NCBI GenBank assembly: GCA_947243855.1 | Contig: CAMXIK010000001.1 | Location: forward strand, 186,001 to 250,000 | Length of the DNA: 64,000 nucleotides | From: an uncultured Lachnospiraceae bacterium | GTDB taxonomy: Bacteria > Bacillota > Clostridia > Lachnospirales > Lachnospiraceae | Reading direction: 5' to 3' | Part shown: piece by piece, positions 28,485-38,372 of the stretch | How the letters are laid out: every line of letters starts with the position of its first letter | Position numbering within the stretch: the stretch's first letter is position 1 | The notes under the pieces: model-generated | What the model saw: only the letters and a program-made list of their open reading frames with translations | What the model was told of the DNA's origin: nothing | Database searches by the model: none | Translations under genes and position numbers: made by a program

Positions 28485-30089
28485 ATGAACAAAACGTCAA
28501 TTTTGAAGAATAAATTATTTCTGTATCTGACGGAATTTTTTTCGGGTATGTCCGTGATGGCTGTGGAACTGGGGGCGAGCAGACTGCTTGCTCCCTATTT
28601 CAGCTCCTCTCAGATTGTGTGGACCATCATCATCGGTACCATTATGATTGCTATGGCGCTGGGAAACATTTACGGGGGAAAGAGCGCGGACAAAAATCCC
28701 AATCCGGACAAGCTCTACACCCGCATTTTGATTGCGGGCGTCTGGATCGCGGCGATTCCCGTGGTGGGAAAATATATCGTTTTGGGGATTTCCGCCCTTC
28801 TGATTTTTACGGTGAATACGAATTTTCTGGTTTGGGCGGCCTTTGCGGCGTGTATGGTGATTTTTGTATTTCCGCTGTTTCTGCTTGGGACGGTAACGCC
28901 CTCACTGGCTAAATATACGGTGGACAGTCTGGAAGACAGCGGAAGCACTGTGGGAACGCTGAACGCGTTCAACACGATCGGCAGTATTATCGGCACCTTT
29001 GTACCTACCTTCGTTTCCATACCGGCGGTGGGCACTTCTGTGACCTTTCTGATTTTTGCGGCGATTCTGCTGGCGCTTGGCATCCTTTATTTTGTCAGCA
29101 AAAAAAGCGGGTTGAAAAAGAGCGGCGTATCGGTGGCGCTGTTTGTTTTATGCTGCGTTTTCGGGGCGTCGAACAGCTTTGCGTTTTGGGAGAGTGATTT
29201 GGCTTACGAAGGAGAGTCCATTTATAATTATTTGCAGGTAAAAGAAACTGACAGGAGCGTCATATTATCGACGAACGTGCTGTTTGGCGTGCAGTCCATT
29301 CTGATCAAGGACGAGGGGCTGACGGGGATGTATTACGATTATGCCATGGCGGCTCCACTGATGACAGGGAAGGAGAATCCGGCGGACTGCAATACCTTGA
29401 TTCTCGGCATGGGGACGGGCACTTATGCGCACCAGTGCCGGGCTTACTATGGGGATATGCCAGTAGAGGGCGTGGAGATCGACGAGAAGATCACGGAGCT
29501 GGCAAGGGAATATTTTGAACTGCCGGAGGATGTGAAGGTGACCACTTACGACGGCCGGGCTTACCTGAATGCGATCGACGGCAAGTATGACGTGATTATG
29601 GTGGACGCTTATCAGGACATTACGATACCTTTTCAAATGTCCTCCGTGGAGTTTTTTACATTGGTGCGCGATCATCTGACAGAGGACGGCGTGATGGTGG
29701 TCAACATGAATATGCGCGGAAGCGGGGAGGACAGCATCAACGCTTATCTGGCGGACACCATCAGCAGCGTGTTTGGGGAGGTCTGCACGGTGGATGTGAG
29801 GGGCACAACCAACAGGGAACTTTTTGCCTCCAACAATCCGCAGATGCTCGCCAATTTGGAAAAACATAAGGAGGCCGTCACGGATGAGGGCCTCCTTGGA
29901 ATGATGAATACCGTTTCTGAAAATCTGTCCGCCTATGAAGCAGGGGAGCGCATTATGACGGACGACAAAGCGCCTGTAGAGCTTCTTGGTATGCGCGTGA
30001 TCGACGAGCTGATCCGCGACGAGGTTGCGGCTTACAAGCAGTTATATGAGGAGCAGGGGATCAGAGGCGTTTTGGACAGCCTACTTTAA
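28485..30089 (+). CDS. membrane-fused spermidine synthase-like protein
   Basis: N-terminal multi-TM domain (FFSGMSVMAVELGASRLLAPYFSSSQIVWT) and C-terminal methyltransferase-fold region (LILGMGTGTYA...VEGVEIDEKITELA...YDVIMVDAYQD). Confidence 0.85.
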   Translation: MNKTSILKNKLFLYLTEFFSGMSVMAVELGASRLLAPYFSSSQIVWTIIIGTIMIAMALGNIYGGKSADKNPNPDKLYTRILIAGVWIAAIPVVGKYIVLGISALLIFTVNTNFLVWAAFAACMVIFVFPLFLLGTVTPSLAKYTVDSLEDSGSTVGTLNAFNTIGSIIGTFVPTFVSIPAVGTSVTFLIFAAILLALGILYFVSKKSGLKKSGVSVALFVLCCVFGASNSFAFWESDLAYEGESIYNYLQVKETDRSVILSTNVLFGVQSILIKDEGLTGMYYDYAMAAPLMTGKENPADCNTLILGMGTGTYAHQCRAYYGDMPVEGVEIDEKITELAREYFELPEDVKVTTYDGRAYLNAIDGKYDVIMVDAYQDITIPFQMSSVEFFTLVRDHLTEDGVMVVNMNMRGSGEDSINAYLADTISSVFGEVCTVDVRGTTNRELFASNNPQMLANLEKHKEAVTDEGLLGMMNTVSENLSAYEAGERIMTDDKAPVELLGMRVIDELIRDEVAAYKQLYEEQGIRGVLDSLL

Positions 30090-32096
30090 TTTTATAATCG
30101 CCACATCTTTCTTCTCAAGGACGAGCGCGTCGCCCGCCTCATAGCGTTTACCGCTGAGCAGATCGTCTCCCGCGAAGGGAAGGGCCGCGGTATAGGTATC
30201 TTCCCGATGGTTGAGCAGAAATACAAACGTACCGTTTTGATTGATTCGTCTGGTTACCTCTACGCCGTCCGGCGTGTTCATAATGGGCTGGATGCCGGCT
30301 TCTTTACAAATCTCTTCCAGATAAACCCGGTAAAATTCGTCGTTTGACTGTGACGCGACATAGTAGCCAAAGCCTTTGCCGAAAGCGTTTTTCGTGAGCA
30401 CAGGCATCCCGGCATAGAAATCTTCTTCATAGAAAGCGAGCGCTTCCGCTCCCTCGGTGTGCAGGAGGTCGCAGAGCAGTCCGGCGGGATAGGTGCTGCC
30501 GTGGTAGTGGAAACGGTTGTGCAAAGTCTGCGGCAGCGCGTCTTCTTCCTCTACCCAGATGCCAAGGATATCCCGCAGTTTTCCGGGGTATCCGCCGACG
30601 GTTACCAGATCATGCTCGTCCGTATAGCCGCTGAAAAAGGTGGTCAGGAAACGGCCGCCCTCTTTCACATAGGCACGGATTTTCTCGTCATACCCCGTCT
30701 TTACCATGTAGAGCATGGGGGCGATCAACAGATCGTATTGGGATAAGTCGTCCTCCACGCTGATCATATCCACGGGAATATTCAAATCAAACAGGGCCTT
30801 ATAATAATGTTCCACCTCCGCGCAGTAATCCAGATAGATGGAGGGGCCGGAGGAGTAGGAGACAGCCCACCAGTTGTCCCAGTCAAAGACAATGGCGGCT
30901 TTCGCGTCGCTTCTTGCTCCCAGCGTCTGGGAACCAAGCTTTTCAAGCTCCGCGCCCAAGGCCGCAGTCTCACGGAATACCCTTGTATTCTCATGGCCCG
31001 CATGGTCGATGACCGCGCCGTGATATTTTTCGCAGGCGCCGACGCTGCGTTTCATCTGGAAAAACAGAACCGTGTCCGCGCCGTGGGCGATTGCCTGATA
31101 GCTCCACAGCCGCATCACGCCGGGACGTTTTAACATATTAAAGGGCTGCCAGTTTTGGACGGAGGGCGTCTGTTCCATCAAAGCGAAAGGTTTACCCTGC
31201 TTTAAACCGCGCATCAGGTCGTGGCGAAGAGCGGTGCCTGATATGGGCGTGTCATTTGAAGGATAATTGTCCCATGAAATAAAATCCATGTATTTGCCCC
31301 ACATCTGGTAGTCCAGACCGAAGAAGGTTCCCATCAGGTTCGTGGTGATGGGAATATCTGGGGTAATGGCATGAATCGCTTCGTATTCCAGCCGGTACGC
31401 GTTTAAAATGCTCTCGGAGTTAAACCGCCTGTAATCCAGAGAAATGCCCTGAAAACAGGAACGGGTGTCGCCCATGTGTTCGGACAGGAGATTCGGTACG
31501 ACGATGTCTTCAAAATCATAGAAGGTATGTCCCCAAAAGGCTGTGTCCCAGACGCGGTTTACCTCGTCGATGGTTTTGTATTTTTCCTTCAGCCATTCCC
31601 GAAATTTTTTCTCGCAGTTCTCGCAGTAGCATTCCCCGCCGTACTCGTTGGAGATATGCCAAGCCACGATATTATCGTAATCCTTGTAACGCTCCGCCAG
31701 CTTCGCGGCCAGTGCGGGGGCATACTTGCGGTAGGTGGGACTGTTGGGACAGGAGTTATGGCGGCCGCCGAATTTGCGTTTCATGCCGTTATGCTCCACC
31801 CGCAGGATATCGGGGTGCTTTCTTGCCATCCATGCCGGATGTGCCCCGGTGGAGGTCGCGAGACATACGTTCAGGCCATGCTCTGTAACCAGATTCATAA
31901 TCTTGTCCAGTTTTTCGAAGTGGTAAACGTCGTCGTCAGATTGTAAGGAAGCCCAGCTAAAGACATTCAGCGTAACGGTGTCGATGTGGGCAAGCTTCAA
32001 AAGCCGCATGTCCTCTTCCCAAGTTTCTTCCGGCCACTGTTCCGGGTTGTAATCGCCGCCGTAGGGGATTTTTTTGATGTTTTCGTATGTAACCAT
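30081..32096 (-). CDS. beta-galactosidase, GH42
   Basis: YGGDYNPEQWPEETWEEDM, WHISNEYGGECYCENCEKKFREWL, GH42 catalytic domain plus trimerisation domain; ATG 32096 preferred to 32171. Confidence 0.92.
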   Translation of the reverse strand: MVTYENIKKIPYGGDYNPEQWPEETWEEDMRLLKLAHIDTVTLNVFSWASLQSDDDVYHFEKLDKIMNLVTEHGLNVCLATSTGAHPAWMARKHPDILRVEHNGMKRKFGGRHNSCPNSPTYRKYAPALAAKLAERYKDYDNIVAWHISNEYGGECYCENCEKKFREWLKEKYKTIDEVNRVWDTAFWGHTFYDFEDIVVPNLLSEHMGDTRSCFQGISLDYRRFNSESILNAYRLEYEAIHAITPDIPITTNLMGTFFGLDYQMWGKYMDFISWDNYPSNDTPISGTALRHDLMRGLKQGKPFALMEQTPSVQNWQPFNMLKRPGVMRLWSYQAIAHGADTVLFFQMKRSVGACEKYHGAVIDHAGHENTRVFRETAALGAELEKLGSQTLGARSDAKAAIVFDWDNWWAVSYSSGPSIYLDYCAEVEHYYKALFDLNIPVDMISVEDDLSQYDLLIAPMLYMVKTGYDEKIRAYVKEGGRFLTTFFSGYTDEHDLVTVGGYPGKLRDILGIWVEEEDALPQTLHNRFHYHGSTYPAGLLCDLLHTEGAEALAFYEEDFYAGMPVLTKNAFGKGFGYYVASQSNDEFYRVYLEEICKEAGIQPIMNTPDGVEVTRRINQNGTFVFLLNHREDTYTAALPFAGDDLLSGKRYEAGDALVLEKKDVAIIKLK

Positions 32097-32189
32097 AAGA
32101 TACCTCTCTCTGCGCTGTGTGCGCCCGCTTTTTATTAAATTTATCATAGCTGTTTCGGGGGCTTTAAGCAAGACATTTCCGGAAAAGAA

Positions 32190-32219
32190 AAAGGAACCGG
32201 GAAGATTCCCGATTCCTTT
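32190..32219 (-). terminator. intrinsic terminator for the 32237..32869 gene
   Basis: AAGGAA-c-CGGGAA-GA-TTCCCG-a-TTCCTT hairpin; minus strand continues into TTTTTCTTTTCC. Confidence 0.8.
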
Positions 32220-32236
32220 CTATAAAAGTTTTTGAT

Positions 32237-32869
32237 TTAGTTCTCGGTAATGGTCTGGGTCGTCTGAGCCGCATCCTCAGCCATCTTGTCAAAGCCCTTC
32301 ATAACGGCGTCGTAGGTCTGCTTGGAAATCTCCGGAAGCTCGCCGCCCCAAGTTTTCTCAGCCTGCTTGTAGCCTTTCTCAAAAGCCTTGCGCATATCTT
32401 CGATCTTGCTGGGATCGCCGCCGGTCAATGCGGTAGCGAAGTCAAGGATTCTGTTGGAAGTCTGCTTTACGCCCCAGTAACCGTCCTCGGAAACATCCTG
32501 CTGCGCCTGCAGTTTGGTAGCTTCGTCTACCTCGAACTTGCCGCTGGCAAGGAATTTCCACATATCGCCGTTTGCAACGTTGAAAGTCTGGCCCTGCTTG
32601 GTCATCAACTGCTGCACGATGTTCTGCAGCTGTTTCGTGTGCTCATCCGCATCCGCTTTCATTTTGTTGATCAGCTCTGTGTTCTGTACATATTTCTTCG
32701 CTGATAAGCTGGCATCGTTCTTAGAAGGCTCATAGACAACGCCGTCGTCTTTCTTCTCGGCAACGTTTTTGTTCTCTTCAGCGGTCTTGTTTGTCTGCTG
32801 CTCCTGCTGATTGACAGGGTATGTCTCGTAAGCATTGCTGTTTACACCGTTAATTCCGTTTACGCTCAT
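32237..32869 (-). CDS. uncharacterised protein with DUF5610-like C-terminal motif
   Basis: EDGYWGVKQTSNRILDFATALTGGDPSKIEDMRKAFEKGYKQAEKTWGGELPEISKQTYDAVMKGFDKMAE; start preceded by GGAGGGATACCC. Confidence 0.75.
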   Translation of the reverse strand: MSVNGINGVNSNAYETYPVNQQEQQTNKTAEENKNVAEKKDDGVVYEPSKNDASLSAKKYVQNTELINKMKADADEHTKQLQNIVQQLMTKQGQTFNVANGDMWKFLASGKFEVDEATKLQAQQDVSEDGYWGVKQTSNRILDFATALTGGDPSKIEDMRKAFEKGYKQAEKTWGGELPEISKQTYDAVMKGFDKMAEDAAQTTQTITEN

Positions 32870-32987
32870 GGGTATCCCTCCTTGGAAAATAATATATGTT
32901 TACCGTTGCGAAAAGACTGCCCGCAGGCAATCTCTTTATTCTATTTACTATATCGTACCATTTTCCTAAATAGATTAGAACCTATCC

Positions 32988-33016
32988 TTGACTTTTTGAG
33001 TGAAATTGTATAAAAT
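32988..33016 (+). promoter_or_regulatory. putative sigma-A promoter for ispE
   Basis: TTGACT (32988-32993), 17-nt spacer, TAAAAT (33011-33016). Confidence 0.4.
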
Positions 33017-33078
33017 TAAGTACAATCATGTATACAAAGTACATCGGAATTAGATACAAACTCGGAGGAGAATCCTTT

Positions 33079-33948
33079 ATGATAAGTGAAAAAGCATACG
33101 CGAAAGTGAATCTGGGTCTTGATGTACTGCGGCGCAGACCGGACGGCTACCACGAGCTGAAAATGATTATGCAGACGGTAGATATTTGCGATGATTTGAC
33201 GTTTGAGAAGGAAAGCGAACCGGGTATCAGGCTGCGGATAGAGGGGGCTGATCTGCCTGCGGATAAAAATAATCTGGTTACCCGCGCGGCGGCTCTTTTA
33301 CTGCAAGAAAAGAAGATCAGCGAGGGCGTTACCATCACGTTAACGAAAAGAATTCCCATAGCGGCGGGCATGGCGGGAGGAAGCGCGGACGCGGCGGCTG
33401 CCATGCGGGGATTAAACAGTCTCTTTGAAATGGGATATTCGACGGAAGACCTGCGGGAACTTGGGGTGAAGCTGGGAGCGGATATTCCCTACTGTATTGC
33501 AGGCGGGACGATGTTGTCGGAGGGAATCGGGGAAGTGCTGACGCCGCTTCCTGCGCCGCCGGAATGCTATCTGGCGGTGGCTAAGCCGGATATCGATGTG
33601 TCTACGGCCTTTGTCTACCAGAATCTGCGGGCGGACAGCCTGCCTTTTCATCCGGACATCGACGGCATGGCGGATGCGCTTGCCGCGGGAGATCTGAGGG
33701 GGATTACGGAAAGGATGGGAAACGTATTGGAAACGGTCACCGTGCCGGCTTATCCGGTGATCGACAGGATCAAGAAAAGGATGTGTGAATTGGGTGCGGA
33801 AAATGCGCTGATGAGCGGCAGCGGGCCTACCGTGTTCGGAATCTATCAAGAGCAGGCGGCGGCGGCGAAAGCGGCGGCGGCGATCAGGGAAGAGAAACTT
33901 GCGGGGGCCGTTTTTGCAACACGGTTTTGCGGCAGCGTAAACGCGTAA
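33079..33948 (+). CDS. ispE: 4-diphosphocytidyl-2-C-methyl-D-erythritol kinase
   Basis: AYAKVNLGLDVLRRRPDGYHEL, IPIAAGMAGGSADAAA, ALMSGSGPTVFGIY; ATG 33079 with GGAGGAGA upstream. Confidence 0.95.
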   Translation: MISEKAYAKVNLGLDVLRRRPDGYHELKMIMQTVDICDDLTFEKESEPGIRLRIEGADLPADKNNLVTRAAALLLQEKKISEGVTITLTKRIPIAAGMAGGSADAAAAMRGLNSLFEMGYSTEDLRELGVKLGADIPYCIAGGTMLSEGIGEVLTPLPAPPECYLAVAKPDIDVSTAFVYQNLRADSLPFHPDIDGMADALAAGDLRGITERMGNVLETVTVPAYPVIDRIKKRMCELGAENALMSGSGPTVFGIYQEQAAAAKAAAAIREEKLAGAVFATRFCGSVNA

Positions 33949-33959
33949 GGGGGATTTCT

Positions 33960-34646
33960 ATGGATCATGATTTTACAGTGAATATGAATGAGTTCCTTCC
34001 TCTGCGGGACGTGGTGTTCAATACACTGCGCCGCGCAATTTTGACAGGTGAACTCAGACCCGGGGAGCGGCTGATGGAGATTCATCTGGCAAACCGTCTG
34101 GGGGTGAGCCGCACGCCGATCAGGGAGGCGATACGCAAGCTGGAGCTGGAGGGATTGGTGACCATGATCCCGAGACGGGGCGCGGAGGTAGCGCAGATCA
34201 CGGAGAAAAGCCTGCAGGATGTATTGGAGGTGAGGCGCGCGCTGGACGCCCTTTGCGCCGAGCTTGCCTGCGACAGAATTACGAATGAGGGAAAGGCGGC
34301 GTTAGCGCAGGCCTGCGATACCTTTGAGGAAGCCACCAAAACGGGGGATATCGTGACGATTGCGGAGGCGGATGTGGCTCTTCACGATATCATTGTGCAG
34401 GCCACGGGAAACCAGAGGCTGATCCAACTGATCAATAATTTGTCCGAGCAGATGTACCGCTATCGTTTTGAGTATATTAAGGACGAGAGCGGGCATGAAA
34501 ATTTGGTCAACGAGCATAGGATGATATATGAGAGCATTATGGAGGGCGATAAGGAAGGCGCGGCTACGGCGGCCAGACTCCATATTGACAATCAGGAACA
34601 GAGCATTATCAGGCAAATACGCATCGATCCCGGCAGAAAAAAGTAA
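33960..34646 (+). CDS. GntR family regulator (FadR/FCD subfamily)
   Basis: RRAILTGELRPGERLMEIHLANRLGVSRTPIREAIRKLELEGLV; C-terminal FCD helices. Confidence 0.93.
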   Translation: MDHDFTVNMNEFLPLRDVVFNTLRRAILTGELRPGERLMEIHLANRLGVSRTPIREAIRKLELEGLVTMIPRRGAEVAQITEKSLQDVLEVRRALDALCAELACDRITNEGKAALAQACDTFEEATKTGDIVTIAEADVALHDIIVQATGNQRLIQLINNLSEQMYRYRFEYIKDESGHENLVNEHRMIYESIMEGDKEGAATAARLHIDNQEQSIIRQIRIDPGRKK

Positions 34647-34731
34647 GATCGGGTAAAGATTTTGTATCAGAGCGCCTCTGCGAGGGCATACTCCCAATGT
34701 CGGAAGAAAACGGCAGATGGGAGTGGGAATT

Positions 34732-35040
34732 ATGTGGGAAAAGATAAAAATGCTGACGGCTTGTGTATGCGCGGCAGCTTGGTGGAGCGTATTTTATCCG
34801 GAGCTTTGTTTTACAGAAGCAACCTGCCAGTTGGTGCAGACTGCAGAAACGGAAAACGAGGCCGTAGATTTTGGGACGGCCAAGACCGCAGAAGCGGGGA
34901 AAAACGGACAGGATGCTGTGGTACAGGGCGGCCAGACGGACACAGCCGCTGGGATTTTATGGGCCGGAGACGGCGAAGTGGTGATACGCAGCCGGTTTTT
35001 GGAGTGGTGTGAAGAGACGCTGCTTGAGAAAAAAGAATAG
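34732..35040 (+). CDS. small hypothetical secreted or membrane protein
   Basis: ATG 34732 preceded by GGGAGTGGGAATT; N-terminal hydrophobic stretch; runs into the murI leader. Confidence 0.5.
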   Translation: MWEKIKMLTACVCAAAWWSVFYPELCFTEATCQLVQTAETENEAVDFGTAKTAEAGKNGQDAVVQGGQTDTAAGILWAGDGEVVIRSRFLEWCEETLLEKKE

Positions 35041-35056
35041 AGAAAGGTTACAGATC

Positions 35057-35890
35057 ATGAGTGGAAAGGAAGAATGGCATAACAAGCCCATCGGGGTTTT
35101 TGATTCGGGAGTAGGCGGGTTGACGGTGGCCCGCGAGATCATGAGACAGCTTCCCAACGAGAGGATTGTTTATTTCGGGGATACGGCTCGTGTGCCTTAT
35201 GGAAGCAAATCGAAGGAGACGGTGACCAGATATTCCAGACAGATCGTGCGGTTTTTGGAGACGCAGGATGTGAAGGCCATTGTGGCTGCCTGCAACACGG
35301 TCAGCGCCTACGCGTTGGAAGAATTGGAGAAAGAAGTGGATATCCCGATGATCGGCGTGGTAAAGCCGGGGGTCAGAGCGGCGCTTGACGCCACCGTCAA
35401 TAAAAAGATTGGCGTGATATGCACGGAAGCTACCATGAACAGTGGAATCTACAGCCGTTACATACAAGAAAATGACAATACTGTCAGAATAATAGGGAAG
35501 GCGTGTCCGCTGTTTGTGCCGTTGGTGGAGGAAGGACTTTGGGAAGATCCAGTCACGGACGAGATTGCGCGCCGTTATTTGACGGAGCTTGTGGACAGCG
35601 GCATTGACACCTTAATTCTGGGATGCACCCACTATCCCATGCTCCGCTCTACGGTGGGAAAAATCGTTGGGGATCAGGTGACGTTAGTCAATCCAGCTTA
35701 TGAGACGGCGCGGGAGTTAAAGGCGCTTTTGGAGGAAAAGGGGCTAGAGAGCGAGCACAGGCCGGAGCTTGGCACGGAGCTGTACCGTTTCTATGTCAGC
35801 GACGGAGCCGATAAGTTCCAGCGGTTTGCCAACTCGATTTTGACCTACGGGATTTTGTCCGCAAAAGTGATTCGGATTGATGAATACTAG
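35057..35890 (+). CDS. murI: glutamate racemase
   Basis: IGVFDSGVGGLTVAREI, VAACNTVSA, LGCTHYPML. Confidence 0.95.
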   Translation: MSGKEEWHNKPIGVFDSGVGGLTVAREIMRQLPNERIVYFGDTARVPYGSKSKETVTRYSRQIVRFLETQDVKAIVAACNTVSAYALEELEKEVDIPMIGVVKPGVRAALDATVNKKIGVICTEATMNSGIYSRYIQENDNTVRIIGKACPLFVPLVEEGLWEDPVTDEIARRYLTELVDSGIDTLILGCTHYPMLRSTVGKIVGDQVTLVNPAYETARELKALLEEKGLESEHRPELGTELYRFYVSDGADKFQRFANSILTYGILSAKVIRIDEY

Positions 35891-35902
35891 AGGTAAAATG
35901 AT

Positions 35903-36361
35903 ATGACGAAAGAAGTATTATTGACGTTGCAGGGGCTGCAGTTCGATCAGCGGGAGGAGAACGCCGACAAGATCGAGACGGTCACGGTAGGCGATTATTT
36001 TAAGAAAAACGACAGACATTACGTGATCTATGAAGAAGTCACGGAGGGGTTCGACCGTCCCACGAAAAACCGCCTCAAATTCAGCGAGCATATGGTGGAA
36101 CTGACCCGCAACGGACTGGTCAACGTACATATGATTTTTCAGGAAAATAAAAAGAATCTGTCCAACTATAACACACCTTTCGGACAGATTTTGGTGGGCA
36201 TTGATACCAAACAGATCAAAATCGACGAGAGAGAAGACAACATTGTCGTAGACGTGGACTATGCCCTCGATATTAATTACGAGTTTCTTTCCGACTGCCA
36301 TATTAAAATTGATATCCGTCCCAAAGACATAGAAAACGGCGGCTTCACGCTGCTTTCGTGA
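35903..36361 (+). CDS. DUF1934 family beta-barrel protein (YwiB-like)
   Basis: Size, DYFKKNDRHYVIYEE, TPFGQILVGIDTKQIKI...VDYALDINYEFLSDCHIKIDI pattern. Confidence 0.75.
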   Translation: MTKEVLLTLQGLQFDQREENADKIETVTVGDYFKKNDRHYVIYEEVTEGFDRPTKNRLKFSEHMVELTRNGLVNVHMIFQENKKNLSNYNTPFGQILVGIDTKQIKIDEREDNIVVDVDYALDINYEFLSDCHIKIDIRPKDIENGGFTLLS

Positions 36362-36368
36362 AACCGCC
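36338..36368 (-). terminator. terminator-like hairpin downstream of the 36375 minus-strand gene
   Basis: GGCGG-c-TTCACG ... CGTGAA-a-CCGCC, minus strand continues GTTTTC. Confidence 0.5.
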
Positions 36369-36374
36369 AAGCTA

Positions 36375-36851
36375 TCACTTTACGGGCTTCGCGCCCGCCT
36401 TTTCCTGTGCTTTTTCCACCATCTGTTTAAACTTGCTCTTTTTCTTCTGCTCTACGACAACCGGTTTGCCGTGCAGTCCCTTTACCCCGGTAATATAAAT
36501 TCCGCTTACTACGGCTTTTACTTCCTTTTTAACGGGAACGGAGTCAAAGATGCTTTCCTCGCAGATCAGGGTCATGATCTGAGGGCCGACCTTGGCTTTT
36601 ACAACGGGAAGCTTGGAGCTTCGCAGAAGCTTGGGCGTCTGCTCCACGACTACCTGTGGAAGACCGGCGTCTTTTAGCTTCATCCTTTTTTTGTCAATGA
36701 CCAGCATGGATATGGTCTGCTTCATCGCGTCGATCTGTTCCTGCTGTTCGCTTTGCTTTTTCTGCGCTTTCTTTCCAAGGAAATATAACACGACCACGGC
36801 GACAAGAAGAACCGCCAGGATCACCAATAAAACAATTGTAACTGTACTCAT
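36375..36851 (-). CDS. single-TM hypothetical protein
   Basis: MSTVTIVLLVILAVLLVAVVVLYFLGKKAQKKQSEQQEQ; start with GGAGGCTATCGG upstream on the minus strand. Confidence 0.65.
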   Translation of the reverse strand: MSTVTIVLLVILAVLLVAVVVLYFLGKKAQKKQSEQQEQIDAMKQTISMLVIDKKRMKLKDAGLPQVVVEQTPKLLRSSKLPVVKAKVGPQIMTLICEESIFDSVPVKKEVKAVVSGIYITGVKGLHGKPVVVEQKKKSKFKQMVEKAQEKAGAKPVK

Positions 36852-36954
36852 CCGATAGCCTCCATTTTCGATAGTTAACGGTTTGTTATGCCGTTTTCTA
36901 GAATCACTGCATGTATTGGATATTTTATCATTGATTCCTAGGTTGCGCAAGCTA

Positions 36955-38142
36955 TTATGAGGAGACTCTTTTTGATTTTCGACAAAGCAGGACGCTGATT
37001 AATAACAGGATTGGAAAAACGATGCCTGCCAGAACGCCTATTTTCAGGTTGTCGTTAAGCGCGCCGGACACCATGCCGACTAACGTAGGCCCGCCCGAGC
37101 AGCCGATATCCCCGCCAAGGGCCAGCAGGGCGAACATGGCCGTCCCGCCTCTGGGTAAGGCGGCGGAGGCCTTGCTGAACGTTCCCGGCCACATAATGCC
37201 TACCGACAGGCCGCAGACAGCGCAGAAAATCAGGCTGAGCTGGGGAAGAGGCGAAAGGGAAATCCCCAGATAGGACACAATACAAAGAAAGCTGCTATAA
37301 ATCATAAAGCGGTCCAGATGAATGCGGTCGCCGTATTTTCCGTAAAAGAGTCTGGATGTGCCCATCAGGATGGCGAAAGCCATAGGCCCGGCAAGGTCGC
37401 CCGCCGTTTTGGAGATGCCGAGTCCCTTTTCCGCAAAGGTGGAAGCCCATTGGCTGACTGCCTGCTCGCTGGCTCCCGCGCAGATCATCATGATCAGCAA
37501 AACCCAGAATACCCGAATCCGAAATAATTCTTTGATCTGTAATCCGGTTTCCCCTTCCTCCATCAGCGGCGCGATAGGAACCCGCGCAAATACAAAGGCG
37601 TTGCCAAGGGGGATCAAGGCCCAGAACCATGCCAGCAGTTTCCAGTTTTCAATGCCTGCCAGATGGAAAAACAGGGTGGAAACCAATACGACGCCCGCAT
37701 GGCCCCAGCAGTAAAAAGAATGCAGCAGACTCATGGCTTTCGCCTTGTTGTCGGAGGGACACGACTCCATCACCGGGCTGACAAGCACCTCCAGAAGGCC
37801 GCCGCCGACGGCATAAATCATGACTGCAAGTAATATGCCGATAAAGGGGGCGGGCAGGATTTCCGGCAGAACCGTAAGCAAAACCAATCCGGCCGCCGAC
37901 AGGACGTGGGCGATGATCATGGAAGCGCGGTAGCCTATTTTATCCACAAAGCCTACGGAAAGCAGATCGATCAGCAGTTGGATTCCGAAATTGAATGTTA
38001 CCAGCAGGGTAATCTGGGAAAGGGGAATCTGGTAACTGCGTTGAAAAAACAAAAACAGCAGCGGTGTAAAATTATTGACAATGGCCTGCACGATATAGCC
38101 CACGAAGCAGGCTGTAATAGTTTTATTATATTGATTTTTCAT
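36955..38142 (-). CDS. MFS transporter
   Basis: About 12 hydrophobic segments; VDKIGYRASMIIAHVLSAAG; ATG 38142 with AAGGAGGGC upstream. Confidence 0.9.
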   Translation of the reverse strand: MKNQYNKTITACFVGYIVQAIVNNFTPLLFLFFQRSYQIPLSQITLLVTFNFGIQLLIDLLSVGFVDKIGYRASMIIAHVLSAAGLVLLTVLPEILPAPFIGILLAVMIYAVGGGLLEVLVSPVMESCPSDNKAKAMSLLHSFYCWGHAGVVLVSTLFFHLAGIENWKLLAWFWALIPLGNAFVFARVPIAPLMEEGETGLQIKELFRIRVFWVLLIMMICAGASEQAVSQWASTFAEKGLGISKTAGDLAGPMAFAILMGTSRLFYGKYGDRIHLDRFMIYSSFLCIVSYLGISLSPLPQLSLIFCAVCGLSVGIMWPGTFSKASAALPRGGTAMFALLALGGDIGCSGGPTLVGMVSGALNDNLKIGVLAGIVFPILLLISVLLCRKSKRVSS

Positions 38143-38301
38143 AAGCTTGCCCTCCTTACAGATGGAAGTATATCGTATTTCTTTTGACAAGTCATGATAC
38201 AAAATGACCGATTTCTAGTATAATATCGCCATTTTCTGTTTCGGGAGCAGTTTTCGGTTCCGCGGACTGTCAAGCGGGCATGGGTGATTGTTCTGCGGAT
38301 A

Positions 38302-38331
38302 TGGACAAATTCAGGATATCTGTGCTATAGT
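38302..38331 (+). promoter_or_regulatory. putative sigma-A promoter
   Basis: TGGACA (38302-38307), 18-nt spacer, TATAGT (38326-38331), upstream of the trigger-factor-like lipoprotein. Confidence 0.35.
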
Positions 38332-38372
38332 AGAAACTGTATTTATGAATGAAAAGAGGTCATGAGGAGACA

